DNA from: Propioniciclava tarda
GTDB lineage: Bacteria > Actinomycetota > Actinomycetes > Propionibacteriales > Propionibacteriaceae
Reading direction: 5' to 3'
Length of the DNA stretch: 64,000 nt
Assembly: GCF_900182665.1 (NCBI RefSeq)
Contig: NZ_FXTL01000006.1
Coordinates: 78,300 to 142,299 of the forward strand
Part shown: positions 1 to 10,000 of the stretch, one piece after another
Layout: each line of letters opens with the position of its first letter
Numbering within the stretch: the first letter of the stretch is position 1
Program-made: the position numbers and the translations under genes
The notes under the pieces: model-generated
The model's input: only the letters and a program-made list of their open reading frames with translations
What the model was told of the DNA's origin: nothing
Database searches by the model: none

Positions 1-111
1 GCGCTCAGCAAGGAGTTGAAGCGGCGCGGCTTCGTCTTCGTGGGGCCGGTGACGATGTACGCCGCCATGGAGGCGATGGGAGTGATCGAACACCGCCTGC
101 CGTCGGATTGA
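1..111 (+). CDS. tag: DNA-3-methyladenine glycosylase I, C-terminal end (partial)
   Basis: Frame 1 is open from the window edge to a TGA at 109-111 and encodes 36 residues. They include the stretch SKELKRRGFVFVGPVTMYA, followed by an EAMGVIEHRLPSD tail. This matches the conserved C-terminus of Tag-family base-excision glycosylases, which remove 3-methyladenine from alkylated DNA. The start and most of the protein lie outside the window. The identification rests on this short tail only. Confidence 0.72.
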   Translation, partial: ALSKELKRRGFVFVGPVTMYAAMEAMGVIEHRLPSD

Positions 112-144
112 CAGTGGCCTTGCATCGCGAGCGATGCTGGTGGC

Positions 145-726
145 GTGACCGGATGGACGCCTCAGCGCCACCGCAGCCGGGCGGCTGCCGTGGTCTGTCT
201 GAGCGTTCTCGTGGCCGGTTGTTCGTCAGGAGGAATCGTGTCGACCCCCAGTGACCCGTCCGGCGCGCCGGCCGCGCCCGCGTCGGGGGCTACGTCAGCC
301 ACTTCATCCGCAGGCCCAACGACCTCGGCGGGCCCGGGAGGGGCCGCGACCCCGGCGTCCCCGGGTGGTTCGCCCACTCGGGATCCGTCGGCAGGGTTTG
401 AGCCCGTCCCGTCGGTCCCACCGGGACCTTCGGGAGGTGCCGCGGCCGTGCCGGACGCAAAGTGGACCGCGATCCTCACCGACCTCGCCACACGAGGAGT
501 GGGCGCCGACCGGGTGATCCTGGCGAGCGCTCGTGCGGTCACCTGGCGGGACGGCTCCTTGGGCTGCCCCGAGCCTGGCCAGTTGTACACCCAGGCCTTG
601 GTGCCCGGCTGGGAAGTGGTCGTCACGGCGTCCGGAACGCGCTACGACTTGCACTTCGGCAGCGACGACATCCCGCGGCTCTGCACGCGCCCTCACCTGA
701 CAGGTGGCGACAGCCCCAACGCCTGA
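145..726 (+). CDS. Putative lipoprotein with a WxDGSLGCPxPG-type domain
   Basis: The GTG start opens a protein of 193 residues. A signal peptide ends in the lipobox LVAGC at about residue 26, so the mature protein should be lipid-anchored on the outer face of the membrane. A low-complexity Pro/Ser/Thr/Gly/Ala linker (about 30-95) leads to a compact C-terminal domain. That domain contains TWRDGSLGCPEPG, YTQ, a PGW turn and a final cysteine (RLCTRP). I recognise this arrangement from uncharacterised bacterial exported proteins, but its function is not known. It stands alone between tag and the convergent subtilase gene. No promoter stands out. Confidence 0.8.
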   Translation: MTGWTPQRHRSRAAAVVCLSVLVAGCSSGGIVSTPSDPSGAPAAPASGATSATSSAGPTTSAGPGGAATPASPGGSPTRDPSAGFEPVPSVPPGPSGGAAAVPDAKWTAILTDLATRGVGADRVILASARAVTWRDGSLGCPEPGQLYTQALVPGWEVVVTASGTRYDLHFGSDDIPRLCTRPHLTGGDSPNA

Positions 727-796
727 CTCACGAAGTTGACGTCTGGCGCGGACGGGAAGCGTCGCGCGCCGGACGTCGATTCGTCGGGGCTTGAGA

Positions 797-3700
797 TCAG
801 CGCACGGGCACCAACAGCGCCTCGGACGCACCAGCCGCGTTGTCGTAGGCGACGACCATCAGGCCGAGGGGCTTGGTGGCGGCCATCGCAGTCGGATCAA
901 CGGGCAGCTTCATCGACAGGGACTTGTTGCGCTCCACCGTCGCGTACGTTCCGTCGCTGAGCAGCGCCTTCGCGAAGGGGTTGTACGTGGCCCATCCAGC
1001 CATCTTGTCGACGGTGGCAGTGTCCTCGCCGCTGTAGCTCATGACCGTGTACTTGAACGTGCCATGAGCGCTCGTCAGCCCGAGATCGGACAGACCCACC
1101 GACAACAGCACGGTGCTGCTGTCCGTCGGCGCCGTGGTGAACGCTGTGGCGTACAGCGACCCGTCACTCATGGTGTAGACGAACGTCGCCATCTTCCCGT
1201 TCGGATCACCCGTGGTGACCAAGCCGTAGTCAGCGGCGAAGACCACATAGTCGGGCGTCCCGTCGAGGTTCGTGTCGACCTGCACATCGAACTCGTGGAC
1301 GGCGGCGTTGGAGTACCGCGTCCAGTTGTTGATGGCGAAGACGAGCAAGTCGTCAGCAGGGAACGCCTGCACGCCAGCGGCCCTCAGATCCATGCCGGCG
1401 CTGAGCGAGTTTGCGGGCAGATCACGTCCGTCGAGCAGACCCAGGGTGTAGAAGTCCAGGCCGGCCGGCAGCGCGCCGCCCTTGTTCGTGAAGGTCGCCG
1501 TCAGACCGTCGCGATCCTGCGGACGGCCGCCGAGCGACACCGCAGCCTTGGCTTCGGCGCGCGGCACCAGCAGGTAGGGCACGGCGAGCGTCGAGCCGTC
1601 GGACGCGGTGGCGACCACGGAGCCCGACACCTCGGCGAACTGGAAGCCGGGTCCTTCAGACGTGCTCAGCTTGGCCGGATCCACCGAGAGCTTGACGCGA
1701 ACGATCTCGCTCCGTCCGGGAGCGACCCGGACCGTCTGCGGCGTGACCATCACGGACGCGGCCACCGACTGCGGCGTGGCCGCGGACGACATCGTGTAGG
1801 TCACCGGCGTCGTCCCGTTGTTCTTGATCACGACGTTCTTGGTGGCCGAGTACTTGCTCGACAGCTCGGCCAAACCGAAGCTGACGGACGGCTCACGCAG
1901 GCGGACCCCCGTGCTGGTGGTGAACTGGTCGCCCAGGAGCACCGACCTCGTGGCGACTGACTGGGCGACATCGATCTGGCCTTGGCCACCGAGGGTGAGC
2001 CGGTAGCCCGCGATCTTCCCGGCGTCAGCCGTCGAAACGAGGGCTGCCGCGATGTCCTGGGAGCTCCAGCTGCGATGCGCCTGGACCGTCAGCGCCGCCG
2101 CTCCGGCGGTCTGCGGGGCGGCCATCGAGGTACCCGACAGGATCTCACTGCCGCTACCCGAGCCGACCAGGGCCGACATGATCGAGACGCCCGGCGCGGT
2201 GACGCTGGGGCGCAGGCCCGAGTCGTAGGACCGGGGGCCGCCCGAGCTGAAGTCGGCCAGCGCCGTGTAGGCCGGGTTGGCGAGCCGGTTGGCCGCCAGC
2301 GTCAGGGTCTTTCCAGCGGCCGCGATGATGGCGGCGGCTTGGCTGGACTTGACGCCGATGAAGGGGATCGTCACCGGGTAGGCCTCACCCGTGTCGGGAT
2401 CGCCGGCGATGGCACCTTCGTAGGGAGGGTAGACGTCGGTGGTGTTCAACATGAGCGCCGCCGCCGCGCCGGCCTTCTGCGCGTTCACGGCCTTCGCGAC
2501 TCGCGCGCACGTGCCGCGCTTCGAGACCGCGATCTGGCCGCCATCGGCCACCACGCCGGCCTTCGTGTAGGCCGCGACCGAACAGCCGAGGGCCTCGTTT
2601 TCGCCCGTGGCCGGATCGTCGGTCAGCACCACGATCGTGAACGGTCCCGCAGGCAGCGGCGACGCGCCGTTGGCGTTGATCGCCTGCATGGGCGTCCCAC
2701 CGGCGATGGTGATCAGGGCGCCCGGGAACTCCTTGGTGCTGTCCTGAGCAGCGACCGAGATCACGCCGGCGCCCGTGGACGGCGAGCCGACGAGGTACGG
2801 GTTGCCGCCGCTGTTGCCGGCGGACGCGATGACGACGACGCCGGCCCCGACCGCGTTGCTGGCGGCGACGGCGGAGGGGTCATCGGGCAGCCCGAACGGC
2901 GAGCCCAGCGACATGTTGATCACGTTGACGCCGTCTTGGACGGCGCGGTCGATGGCCAGGGTCGTGAGGTCGGTGGAGCCGAAGCAGCCGAAGACCCGGT
3001 AGGCGTAGATGTCCGCCTGGGGCGCAACACCCGGTCCGACCGACCAGGAGCGCTCGCTGGTGGCCGCGTTGTACGGACCGGCGTAGGCCGTCCCGTCGGC
3101 GTTGACGCCGCCGCCCGCGGCGGTCCCGGCGACGTGCGTGCCGTGACCGGCGTCCGAACAGTCGAGCGGGTTGACGTCCGGCGTCGCGGTCGTGGACCCC
3201 TTCTTGCCGCTCGCGTCGTAGCCGTCACCGGCGAGGTCGTAGCCGCCCTTGACGCGCGGAGCGTTGGGTCCGAACAGCGCCGGGTCAGCGGCCACGGTGT
3301 CCGCGGCGTTCGCGGCGGCGTAGGCGGCCGCGGTGCCCGGGCCACCGAAGTCGGCGTGGGTGTAGTCGATGCCCGTGTCGATGATGCCGATCTTCACTCC
3401 GGCGCCCGTGTAGCCCGTGCTCTGCCACACTCCCGGGACGCCAAGGTAGGGAACGCTCACCGCATTGTCGGGCGTGTGCTGAGCGATGGCGTGGACGGCG
3501 ACGACGCCGGCAACGGACGCGAGCGCCTCGACGTTCTTGCGGGTCACCGACACCTGGACGCCGTTGTAGGCCGACTGCATCTGGCCGGTGACCTTGCCGC
3601 CCTTGGCGGAGATGGCCGCGCGTGCGGCGTCCTGCTTGCTCTTCAGTCCGGAGCGGATCGAGGTCCGCTCGGAGTCGGACAGGACGCGCTCCGCCTTGGC

Positions 3701-3907
3701 CTCGACGACGGCAACGGGGTCGCCCTCCATCTCCAAGATCACGTTGACGCGGGTGTCGTCCGCGATCGACTTGGGCAGGACGCTGGCGTCCACCTTGGCT
3801 CGAACGGGGTTGACGCGTTGCGCGCCGCTGGTCGGGGCCGCCTGCGCGGCGGTCGGGACCGCCAGCGCAAGGACGCTGACCGCTATGAGTAGAGACTTGA
3901 TCCTCAC
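797..3907 (-). CDS. Secreted subtilisin-family (S8) serine protease
   Basis: This is a large exported subtilase of about 1036 residues. I chose the GTG at 3907 because GGAAGGTGG lies just upstream and the next residues form a classical signal peptide (SLLIAVSVLALAVPTAAQAA). Order: signal peptide; an I9-type propeptide (about 40-130); the catalytic domain, with Asp177 (IIDTGIDYTH), His255 (GHGTHVAG) and Ser594 (SGTSMAAP); a PA-type insertion between His and Ser; then C-terminal beta-rich domains. The triad is complete, so it should be an active extracellular protease. It is monocistronic and convergent with the upstream lipoprotein gene. The substrate is unknown. Confidence 0.93.
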   Translation of the reverse strand: MRIKSLLIAVSVLALAVPTAAQAAPTSGAQRVNPVRAKVDASVLPKSIADDTRVNVILEMEGDPVAVVEAKAERVLSDSERTSIRSGLKSKQDAARAAISAKGGKVTGQMQSAYNGVQVSVTRKNVEALASVAGVVAVHAIAQHTPDNAVSVPYLGVPGVWQSTGYTGAGVKIGIIDTGIDYTHADFGGPGTAAAYAAANAADTVAADPALFGPNAPRVKGGYDLAGDGYDASGKKGSTTATPDVNPLDCSDAGHGTHVAGTAAGGGVNADGTAYAGPYNAATSERSWSVGPGVAPQADIYAYRVFGCFGSTDLTTLAIDRAVQDGVNVINMSLGSPFGLPDDPSAVAASNAVGAGVVVIASAGNSGGNPYLVGSPSTGAGVISVAAQDSTKEFPGALITIAGGTPMQAINANGASPLPAGPFTIVVLTDDPATGENEALGCSVAAYTKAGVVADGGQIAVSKRGTCARVAKAVNAQKAGAAAALMLNTTDVYPPYEGAIAGDPDTGEAYPVTIPFIGVKSSQAAAIIAAAGKTLTLAANRLANPAYTALADFSSGGPRSYDSGLRPSVTAPGVSIMSALVGSGSGSEILSGTSMAAPQTAGAAALTVQAHRSWSSQDIAAALVSTADAGKIAGYRLTLGGQGQIDVAQSVATRSVLLGDQFTTSTGVRLREPSVSFGLAELSSKYSATKNVVIKNNGTTPVTYTMSSAATPQSVAASVMVTPQTVRVAPGRSEIVRVKLSVDPAKLSTSEGPGFQFAEVSGSVVATASDGSTLAVPYLLVPRAEAKAAVSLGGRPQDRDGLTATFTNKGGALPAGLDFYTLGLLDGRDLPANSLSAGMDLRAAGVQAFPADDLLVFAINNWTRYSNAAVHEFDVQVDTNLDGTPDYVVFAADYGLVTTGDPNGKMATFVYTMSDGSLYATAFTTAPTDSSTVLLSVGLSDLGLTSAHGTFKYTVMSYSGEDTATVDKMAGWATYNPFAKALLSDGTYATVERNKSLSMKLPVDPTAMAATKPLGLMVVAYDNAAGASEALLVPVR

Positions 3908-4118
3908 GAAGGGACCACCTTCCAGTGATGTCTGGCTCACGCCGCCTCAGCGCGGCTCCCAGCAGGCTAACCGTTGAGGACTCCAGTGCGATCAGTCGAA
4001 AGTACTGACTGTCGACCACGGCGGCGTCCGCGTTCGGCGCCGGGACGACCCAGGACGACACCCGCGTCTGATCACCGCCAATGCGGACGCCTACGCGCGA
4101 CCGGGTTTACCGTGAGGC

Positions 4119-4967
4119 ATGCGACGGCTAAGACTCCTGGCCTGGGCGGCGTCCGCGGCGCTGACCGCGGGCTGCGCCGTCCCGTCGTTGCTGTCGTCAC
4201 CGTCGCCGTCCGCCGGGACGCCGACGCCCACCGCGACGCCCACGACTTTCACCGTGACCGTGGCCAGCGGAACGGCCACGTTGAAGGTGCGACACATCCC
4301 CGCGACGACGGGCAACGAGCTCGGCCAGATTCCGCCGGGCGCCTCGGTGATCGTCGACTGTCGCGCCAAGGGGACGCTCGTCTCCGGCACGCAGGGTTCT
4401 ACGGCCACCTGGGACTACCTCACCTACAACGGCGCCGCCGGCTACATCGCCGCGGCGTTCGTCGAGGGCGGCGACGCGGCCCGGATCCCGGCCTGCCCCT
4501 ACTCGGCGACCGCCGCCCCCACTCCCCTGCCTCTTCCGGCGGGGACGCCGTCGGCGGCCGATGTCGGCGCGATCGCGGCCGCGATCGCCAGCAGCCAACT
4601 CGGCGTGGCCGAGACCCCGACCAACTGCAACCCCTACTCGAAGGTCTGCGAGGCCTGGTGTGGCCACTTCGCGACTTGGGTGTGGCAGCAGGCGGGCGTG
4701 AAGATCCCCGATTACGGCTTCACGGGCGACATCTACGCGTGGGGAAAGAAGAAGGGCAAGGCACACCCGGGCACGGCCGGGGTGGGTGTCGGCGACGTGG
4801 TGCTCTACGGGACAGGTCCCGGCTCGGTGAAGAGCTCCACCCACGTCGACATCGTGGTGGCGGTGTTCCCGGACCACCTCCGCGTCATCGGAGGCAACGT
4901 CGACGACCGCGTCACCGAGCGCAACGTCCCGCTCACGGGCATCTACGGCTGGGTGGGTATCAGGTAG
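4119..4967 (+). CDS. Lipoprotein with SH3-like and CHAP domains (cell-wall amidase/peptidase)
   Basis: A protein of 282 residues with a signal peptide ending in the lipobox LTAGC. A Ser/Pro/Thr-rich linker leads to an SH3-like region (about 45-125; VTVASGTATLKVRHIP, WDYLTYNGAAGYI). A CHAP domain (about 145-282) follows, with the nucleophile in CEAWCGHFATWVWQQAG (Cys181) and the general base in SSTHVDIV (His242). CHAP enzymes cleave peptidoglycan peptide bonds or amides, so a surface-anchored wall hydrolase is likely. It is divergent from the subtilase, with about 210 bp between the starts. The specific bond cleaved is not predictable. Confidence 0.85.
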   Translation: MRRLRLLAWAASAALTAGCAVPSLLSSPSPSAGTPTPTATPTTFTVTVASGTATLKVRHIPATTGNELGQIPPGASVIVDCRAKGTLVSGTQGSTATWDYLTYNGAAGYIAAAFVEGGDAARIPACPYSATAAPTPLPLPAGTPSAADVGAIAAAIASSQLGVAETPTNCNPYSKVCEAWCGHFATWVWQQAGVKIPDYGFTGDIYAWGKKKGKAHPGTAGVGVGDVVLYGTGPGSVKSSTHVDIVVAVFPDHLRVIGGNVDDRVTERNVPLTGIYGWVGIR

Positions 4968-5134
4968 GTGAGTCCGCCACGGCCGGACGGATGCGTCGGC
5001 GCCCGCGACTCATGCGGGTGGAGGAGCGGGGATCTGGCGCGCAGAGCCCCAAACGCGGTCGCTCGACCCGCATTTGTCTCGGTTCTCGTTCGTGGACGAA
5101 CGGGTGAATGGTTAGCCCAGGGTGGCCAGGTGCT

Positions 5135-6373
5135 TCAGCGACCGGACGCCGCCCCGGCGAAGCTGACCATGCCGGGCAGCAGCGGCACCAAGGTCGCCTG
5201 GTAGGCGTGGTAGAGGTCGGGCTTGCCCCACCACACCAGCTCGGACGGCTCGTTGGTCGGGCTCAGCTCGTGGATCCAGCCGCCGCGCTCGTGATCGACG
5301 AGGTGCTCAAGGGCATAGGCCCAGTATTCGTCGTAGTCAGCGCGGTATTTCTCGTCGCCGGACGCCTCGTACAGCGCCCAGGCTGCCGCGATCGCCTCGC
5401 AGCAGACCCAGTGCAGGCGCTCCCGGACGACGGGGGCGTCCGAGAAGTTGGTGGTGTAGACGAACCCGGCGGCGCCGTCGACCGACCAGCCGCGGGTCTT
5501 GGACGCCTCGTAGAGTGACGCGGCGTCGTCCAGCATCCAGGCGGGCGGCTCCTCGCCGCGGGCCAGCAGCGCGTTGCGGGCGTTCAGCGTCAGCCGGGAC
5601 CACTCCAGGAGGTGCCCGATCGTGACCCCGTAGGGACGGAAGGGGTGCGCGGGCTCGTCGATGTTGTAGTCGAGCTCGACGTTCCAGGACGCGTCGAAGT
5701 GCTCCGGGAGGCGCCAGTCGGCGTCCCGGGCGAAGCCGTGGATGACCCGCTCGATGATGCCCACCGCGCGGTCGGTGAGCGCGGCGTCGCCGAGCACCTC
5801 GCCGGCGGCCAGGTATGCCTCGACCGTGTGCATGTTCGCGTTCACGCCGCGGTAGCCCTCGCACGTCGTCCAGGCGCGGTCGTACTGCTCGCGCGCCAGG
5901 CCGGCGTCCGGGTCGAAGAAGTAGCGGTCGAAGACGGCGAGGGCCTCATCCAACAGGTGGCGACCGCCGGGATGACCTGCCTTCGTCAGGGACGCCGCCG
6001 CCAAGATCACGAACGCGTGCGCGTACGCCACCTTGGTCGTGTCGGTCGCCTCGTAGATGCCGACGCCACCGACGGCCGGCAGCCAGCCGCCATGGTCGGC
6101 GTCCCGCAGGCGTCGGACGAGGCCGTCGTAGCCGACGTCCAGCAGCGGACGCAGGCTCTCGTCGCCACGCAGGACGCCGAGCGCGGCCACGTGGGTCATG
6201 CGGCTGTGGATCCAGGTCTCCACGGGACGCTCCGCCACCACGTGGTTGTCGGGATCCAGCCAGCCGAAGCCGCCGTCCGGGTGGACGGCGTTACGGGCGA
6301 GGGCGACCAGGGATGCGGCGTGGGCGTCCAGACGAGCAGCCTCGGGCTGACCAGGGCTAACGGGATGCGACAT
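5135..6373 (-). CDS. AGE-family sugar epimerase/isomerase (alpha6/alpha6 barrel)
   Basis: A protein of 412 residues, the usual length for N-acylglucosamine 2-epimerase, mannose isomerase and YihS-type enzymes. Family landmarks are WIHSRMTHVAALG near the N-terminus, GVNANMHTVEAYLAAGEVLGD, the catalytic-histidine segment YGVTIGHLLEWSRL, and HWVCCEAIAAAWALYE. They fit an isomerase acting on an unmodified hexose or related sugar (aldose-ketose type) rather than strictly an N-acyl sugar. The exact substrate is not decidable from sequence. The neighbours do not form a sugar-catabolic operon. Confidence 0.85.
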   Translation of the reverse strand: MSHPVSPGQPEAARLDAHAASLVALARNAVHPDGGFGWLDPDNHVVAERPVETWIHSRMTHVAALGVLRGDESLRPLLDVGYDGLVRRLRDADHGGWLPAVGGVGIYEATDTTKVAYAHAFVILAAASLTKAGHPGGRHLLDEALAVFDRYFFDPDAGLAREQYDRAWTTCEGYRGVNANMHTVEAYLAAGEVLGDAALTDRAVGIIERVIHGFARDADWRLPEHFDASWNVELDYNIDEPAHPFRPYGVTIGHLLEWSRLTLNARNALLARGEEPPAWMLDDAASLYEASKTRGWSVDGAAGFVYTTNFSDAPVVRERLHWVCCEAIAAAWALYEASGDEKYRADYDEYWAYALEHLVDHERGGWIHELSPTNEPSELVWWGKPDLYHAYQATLVPLLPGMVSFAGAASGR

Positions 6374-6466
6374 GAGGCTCCTATCTCACGCGAGGACGGC
6401 GGACAGACATGATCCGACATCGTGGCCCGGGTCACCCACTCATGCACTCGGTCGGGCTTACTGCGC

Positions 6467-6930
6467 CTAGCTCGACGCCGGACGCCTCCGCCGCCAGCCG
6501 AGCCAGACCCACAGCACCGCGAAGCCGGACGCCGGCGTGACGCCGACCCAGCCGAGGTCGAGGCCCGCGACGGCGTCCAACCAACTCGGACCCCCGACCC
6601 GCTCCACGAGGATGCCGACCAAATCGACCAGGCCGATCCCGAGCGCGACGGCGACGGAGATGGACGCGACCACGAGGTTGTCGTTGAGCTTGCGCAGCGG
6701 GTCGTCCAGCGCCCAGCCGTAGGCCCGGCTCATGATGACGCCGTCGAGGGTGTCGAACAGGCTCATGCCGGCCGCGAAGACGATCGGCAGCGCCAGGACG
6801 CCGTACCAGGGCAGCGCGCTCGGACGACCTCGCGCAGCGCCACCAGATTGACGATCCCGATGGCGCACAGGAACAGTCCGGACGCCGCCGGCCGAGCCGC
6901 GGGCCTCGTGGCTGTGTGCACCCGGGCATC
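6467..6930 (-). pseudogene. Remnant of a HoxN/NixA-family nickel/cobalt transporter
   Basis: On the minus strand two frames hold adjoining pieces of one membrane protein. One carries SGLFLCAIGIVNLVALREV (near 6840-6900). The other carries LPWYGVLALPIVFAAGMSL, then FDTLDGVIMSRAYGWA, then further helices to a stop at 6467. FDTLDG and AYGWA are signatures of the second half of NiCoT permeases. The first half, including the Ni/Co-binding helix, is absent. The segment that normally separates these pieces (with GFDTATE) is deleted, and the frame changes. I read this as a 5'-truncated, internally deleted and frameshifted pseudogene. Confidence 0.72.
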
Positions 6931-7059
6931 GTACGGGCCCCGCTGTCGGCCGACCGTCATACACCACAAGTGCACTTGGTGCGCTTCTGCCGCTTCCGCC
7001 ACGAATCTCTCGACGTCGTCATACGATCGACGTGGCTATCAACGGAGAGGTCAACAGAC

Positions 7060-10000
7060 GTGTACAAAATCGTTCGGCGTGAGCAGTTCTCGGACACGAA
7101 TTTCCTGTGGGAGGTCGAGGCGCCCGACGTCGCGACGTCCGCGGAACCGGGGCAGTTCATCATGGTCCGCCTTCATGAGGGCTCCGAGCGTGTGCCCCTG
7201 ACCGTCGCCGACTTCGATCGCGAACGCGGCACCATCACCCTGGTCGTCCAGGCGCTGGGCAAGACCACCCAGGAGATGCGCGATAAGTACCGCGAGGGCG
7301 AGTACTTCACCGACTTCGTGGGCCCGATGGGTCTGCCGACGCACATTCGCAACGAGGGCCACGTCGTGCTCGTCGGTGGCGGCCTGGGCGTCGCGCCGGT
7401 GTTCCCGCAGCTGCGCGCCTACAAGCAGGCCGGCTGCAAGGTCACGGGCATCATCGGCTTCCGCAACAAGGATTTGATCTTCTGGGAGGACCGTTTCAAG
7501 GAGTTCTGCGACGAGCTCATCGTCTGCACCGACGACGGCTCCTATGGGCGTCCGGGGTTCGTGACCCAGGCGCTGCGCGAGGTCGTCGAGACCGAGAAGC
7601 CGGACCTCGTCGTCGCGATCGGCCCGATGCCGATGATGCGGGCGTGCGTCGAGACGACGCGTCCGTACGGCACGAAGACGATGGTCAGCCTGAACTCGAT
7701 CATGGTCGACGGCACCGGCATGTGCGGCTCGTGCCGCGTCACCGTGGACGGCGTCGTGAAGTTCGCCTGCGTGGACGGCCCCGACTTCGACGGGCACGCC
7801 GTCGACTTCAAGGAGCTGATGGTGCGCCAGGCGCGCTTCAAGAACCTCGAGGTCAAGGCCGCCGAGGCCTACGACCACGTCTGCAAGGTCGAGCAGGAGC
7901 TGATCGGCGACGGCAAGCGCAACTACAAGAGCGCGATGAAGGTCTCGCCCGAGCAGACGCCGATGCCCGAGGCCGATCCGCACATCCGCGCCACCAACTT
8001 CTCCGAGGTCAACCTCGGCTACGGCATGAAGGAGGCCTTCGAGGAGGCTGAGCGCTGCATCCAGTGCTCGAACCCGAAGTGCGTCGCCGGCTGCCCGGTG
8101 TCGATCGACATCCCGGGGTTCATCCGCAAGGTGCTCGTCCGCGATCTCAACGGCGCGCTCGAGGTCATCAACGAGTCGAACCTGTTCCCCAGCATCTGCG
8201 GACGCGTGTGCCCGCAGGAGTCCCAGTGCGAGGCCCAGTGCATCGTCCGCAACGAGAAGCGGGGTCGTGAGGCCGTCGGTATCGGACGCCTCGAGCGGTT
8301 CGTCGGCGACAACGCGGTTCCGCGGCGCAACACTCCCCCGGTGGTGGACGAGCCCCTGGGCCGCGTCGCGATCGTCGGCTCGGGCCCGTCGGGCCTAGCC
8401 GCTGCGGCCGACCTGGCCAAGGCCGGCGCCGAGGTGGTCGTCTACGAGGCGCTGCACGTCGTGGGCGGCGTCCTGCAGTACGGCATCCCGAGCTTCCGCC
8501 TGCCGCGCGAGATCATCACGCGCGAGGTCCAGGGACTGCGCGACCTCGGCGTCCAGTTCGACACCAACAAAATCGTCGGCAAGACGTTCACGATCGACAA
8601 GCTCATGCAGGATCGCGGCTTCGACGCCGTCTACGTCGCCACGGGCGCCGGTGCGCCGTCGTTCCTCGGCATCCCGGGCGAGCACGCCGGCCAGGTGCTG
8701 AGCGCCAACGAGTTCCTGACCCGCATCAACCTCATGGGCGGCAACAAGTTCCCCTACCTCGACACCCCGGTGAGCCAGAGCCAGTCGGTCATCGTCATCG
8801 GCGCCGGTAACACCGCCATGGACTGCCTCCGCGTCGCCAAGCGCGTCGGCGTCCCGAAGGTGACGTGCGTGTACCGCCGCTCTGAGGCGGAGGCGCCCGC
8901 CCGCATCGAGGAGCTGCGGCACGCCAAGGAGGAGGGCATCGAGTTCCGCTTCCTGCACGCGCCGGTCGAGATCCGCCTGGACGACGAGGGCAACGTCACG
9001 GCCATGAAGACCGAGGTCTGCGAGCTCGGTGAGCCCGATGACAAGGGACGCCGCCGCCCGGTCGGCACCGGCGTCTTCGAGGACATCGAGTGCGACACCG
9101 TGATCTACGCGTTGGGCACCAACGCGAACCCGATCATCGCCCAGTCGACCCCGGACCTGGCCCTCAACAAGTGGGGCTACATCATCGCCGACGACGACAC
9201 GCAGGCCACGAACAAGCCCGGCGTCTTTGCCGGCGGAGACATCGTCACCGGCGGCGCGACGGTCATTTTGGCCATGGGCTCCGGACGCCGTGCCGCCAAG
9301 TCCATCGGCGCCTTCTTGGCGTCCGGCAAGTCCCTCGAGGGCCGCACCTGGCCGGTGACGTCGGAGATGGCGGACGCCTTCGTCCCGCCGACCGCGCCGC
9401 AGGTTCCCGCGTCGCCCGAGGTGATGGACGCCGTGACCGCGGCGCTGGGATCGGACGCCGACGCGAAGGCCGCCGCGGCGGCCGGTTCCGTCGGCGCCGT
9501 CGAGGCGCCCAAGCCGGAGATCGGCGCCACCCCCGAGGAGACGCCGCTGCCGGCGGCGTCCATGATCGAAGCCCAACCGACCGCAACCGCGACCGACCAG
9601 GAGGAAAGCGTGACCATCTGCCCCCGCTGTCACCGTCCGATCGAGGGTTCCGAGCAGTACATCTGCTGCGCCGGCGACACCCTGCAGTGGAAGTGCACCC
9701 AGTGCGGCAAGGTGAGCGAAGGCTTTGCCTTCCCTTACGGCCAGTGCCCGATGTGCCAGGGCAAGCTCGTGCGGGACGCCGGCGCGGGCCCGGTGGACGA
9801 GTCCAACGAGCGGGCGATGGAGGCGATCCGGACCGCGTTCGAGATCGAACTGGGCGGCGGCGCGTACTACCGCAAGGCCGCGACGGAGGCGTCCGACCCG
9901 GCGTTGAAGGACCTCTTCCAGCGCATGTCCGAGATGGAGGACGAGCACCTCGACACCCTGACCCGTCGCTACCACGCGGAGGTTCCGGCGCCGAGCCCCG

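Noticed and set aside
1982..3892. Long open frame (636 codons) on the plus strand inside the subtilase gene
   Set aside because: Arg/Gly/Asp-rich composition typical of an antisense shadow of high-GC coding DNA; the minus strand encodes an unmistakable protease.
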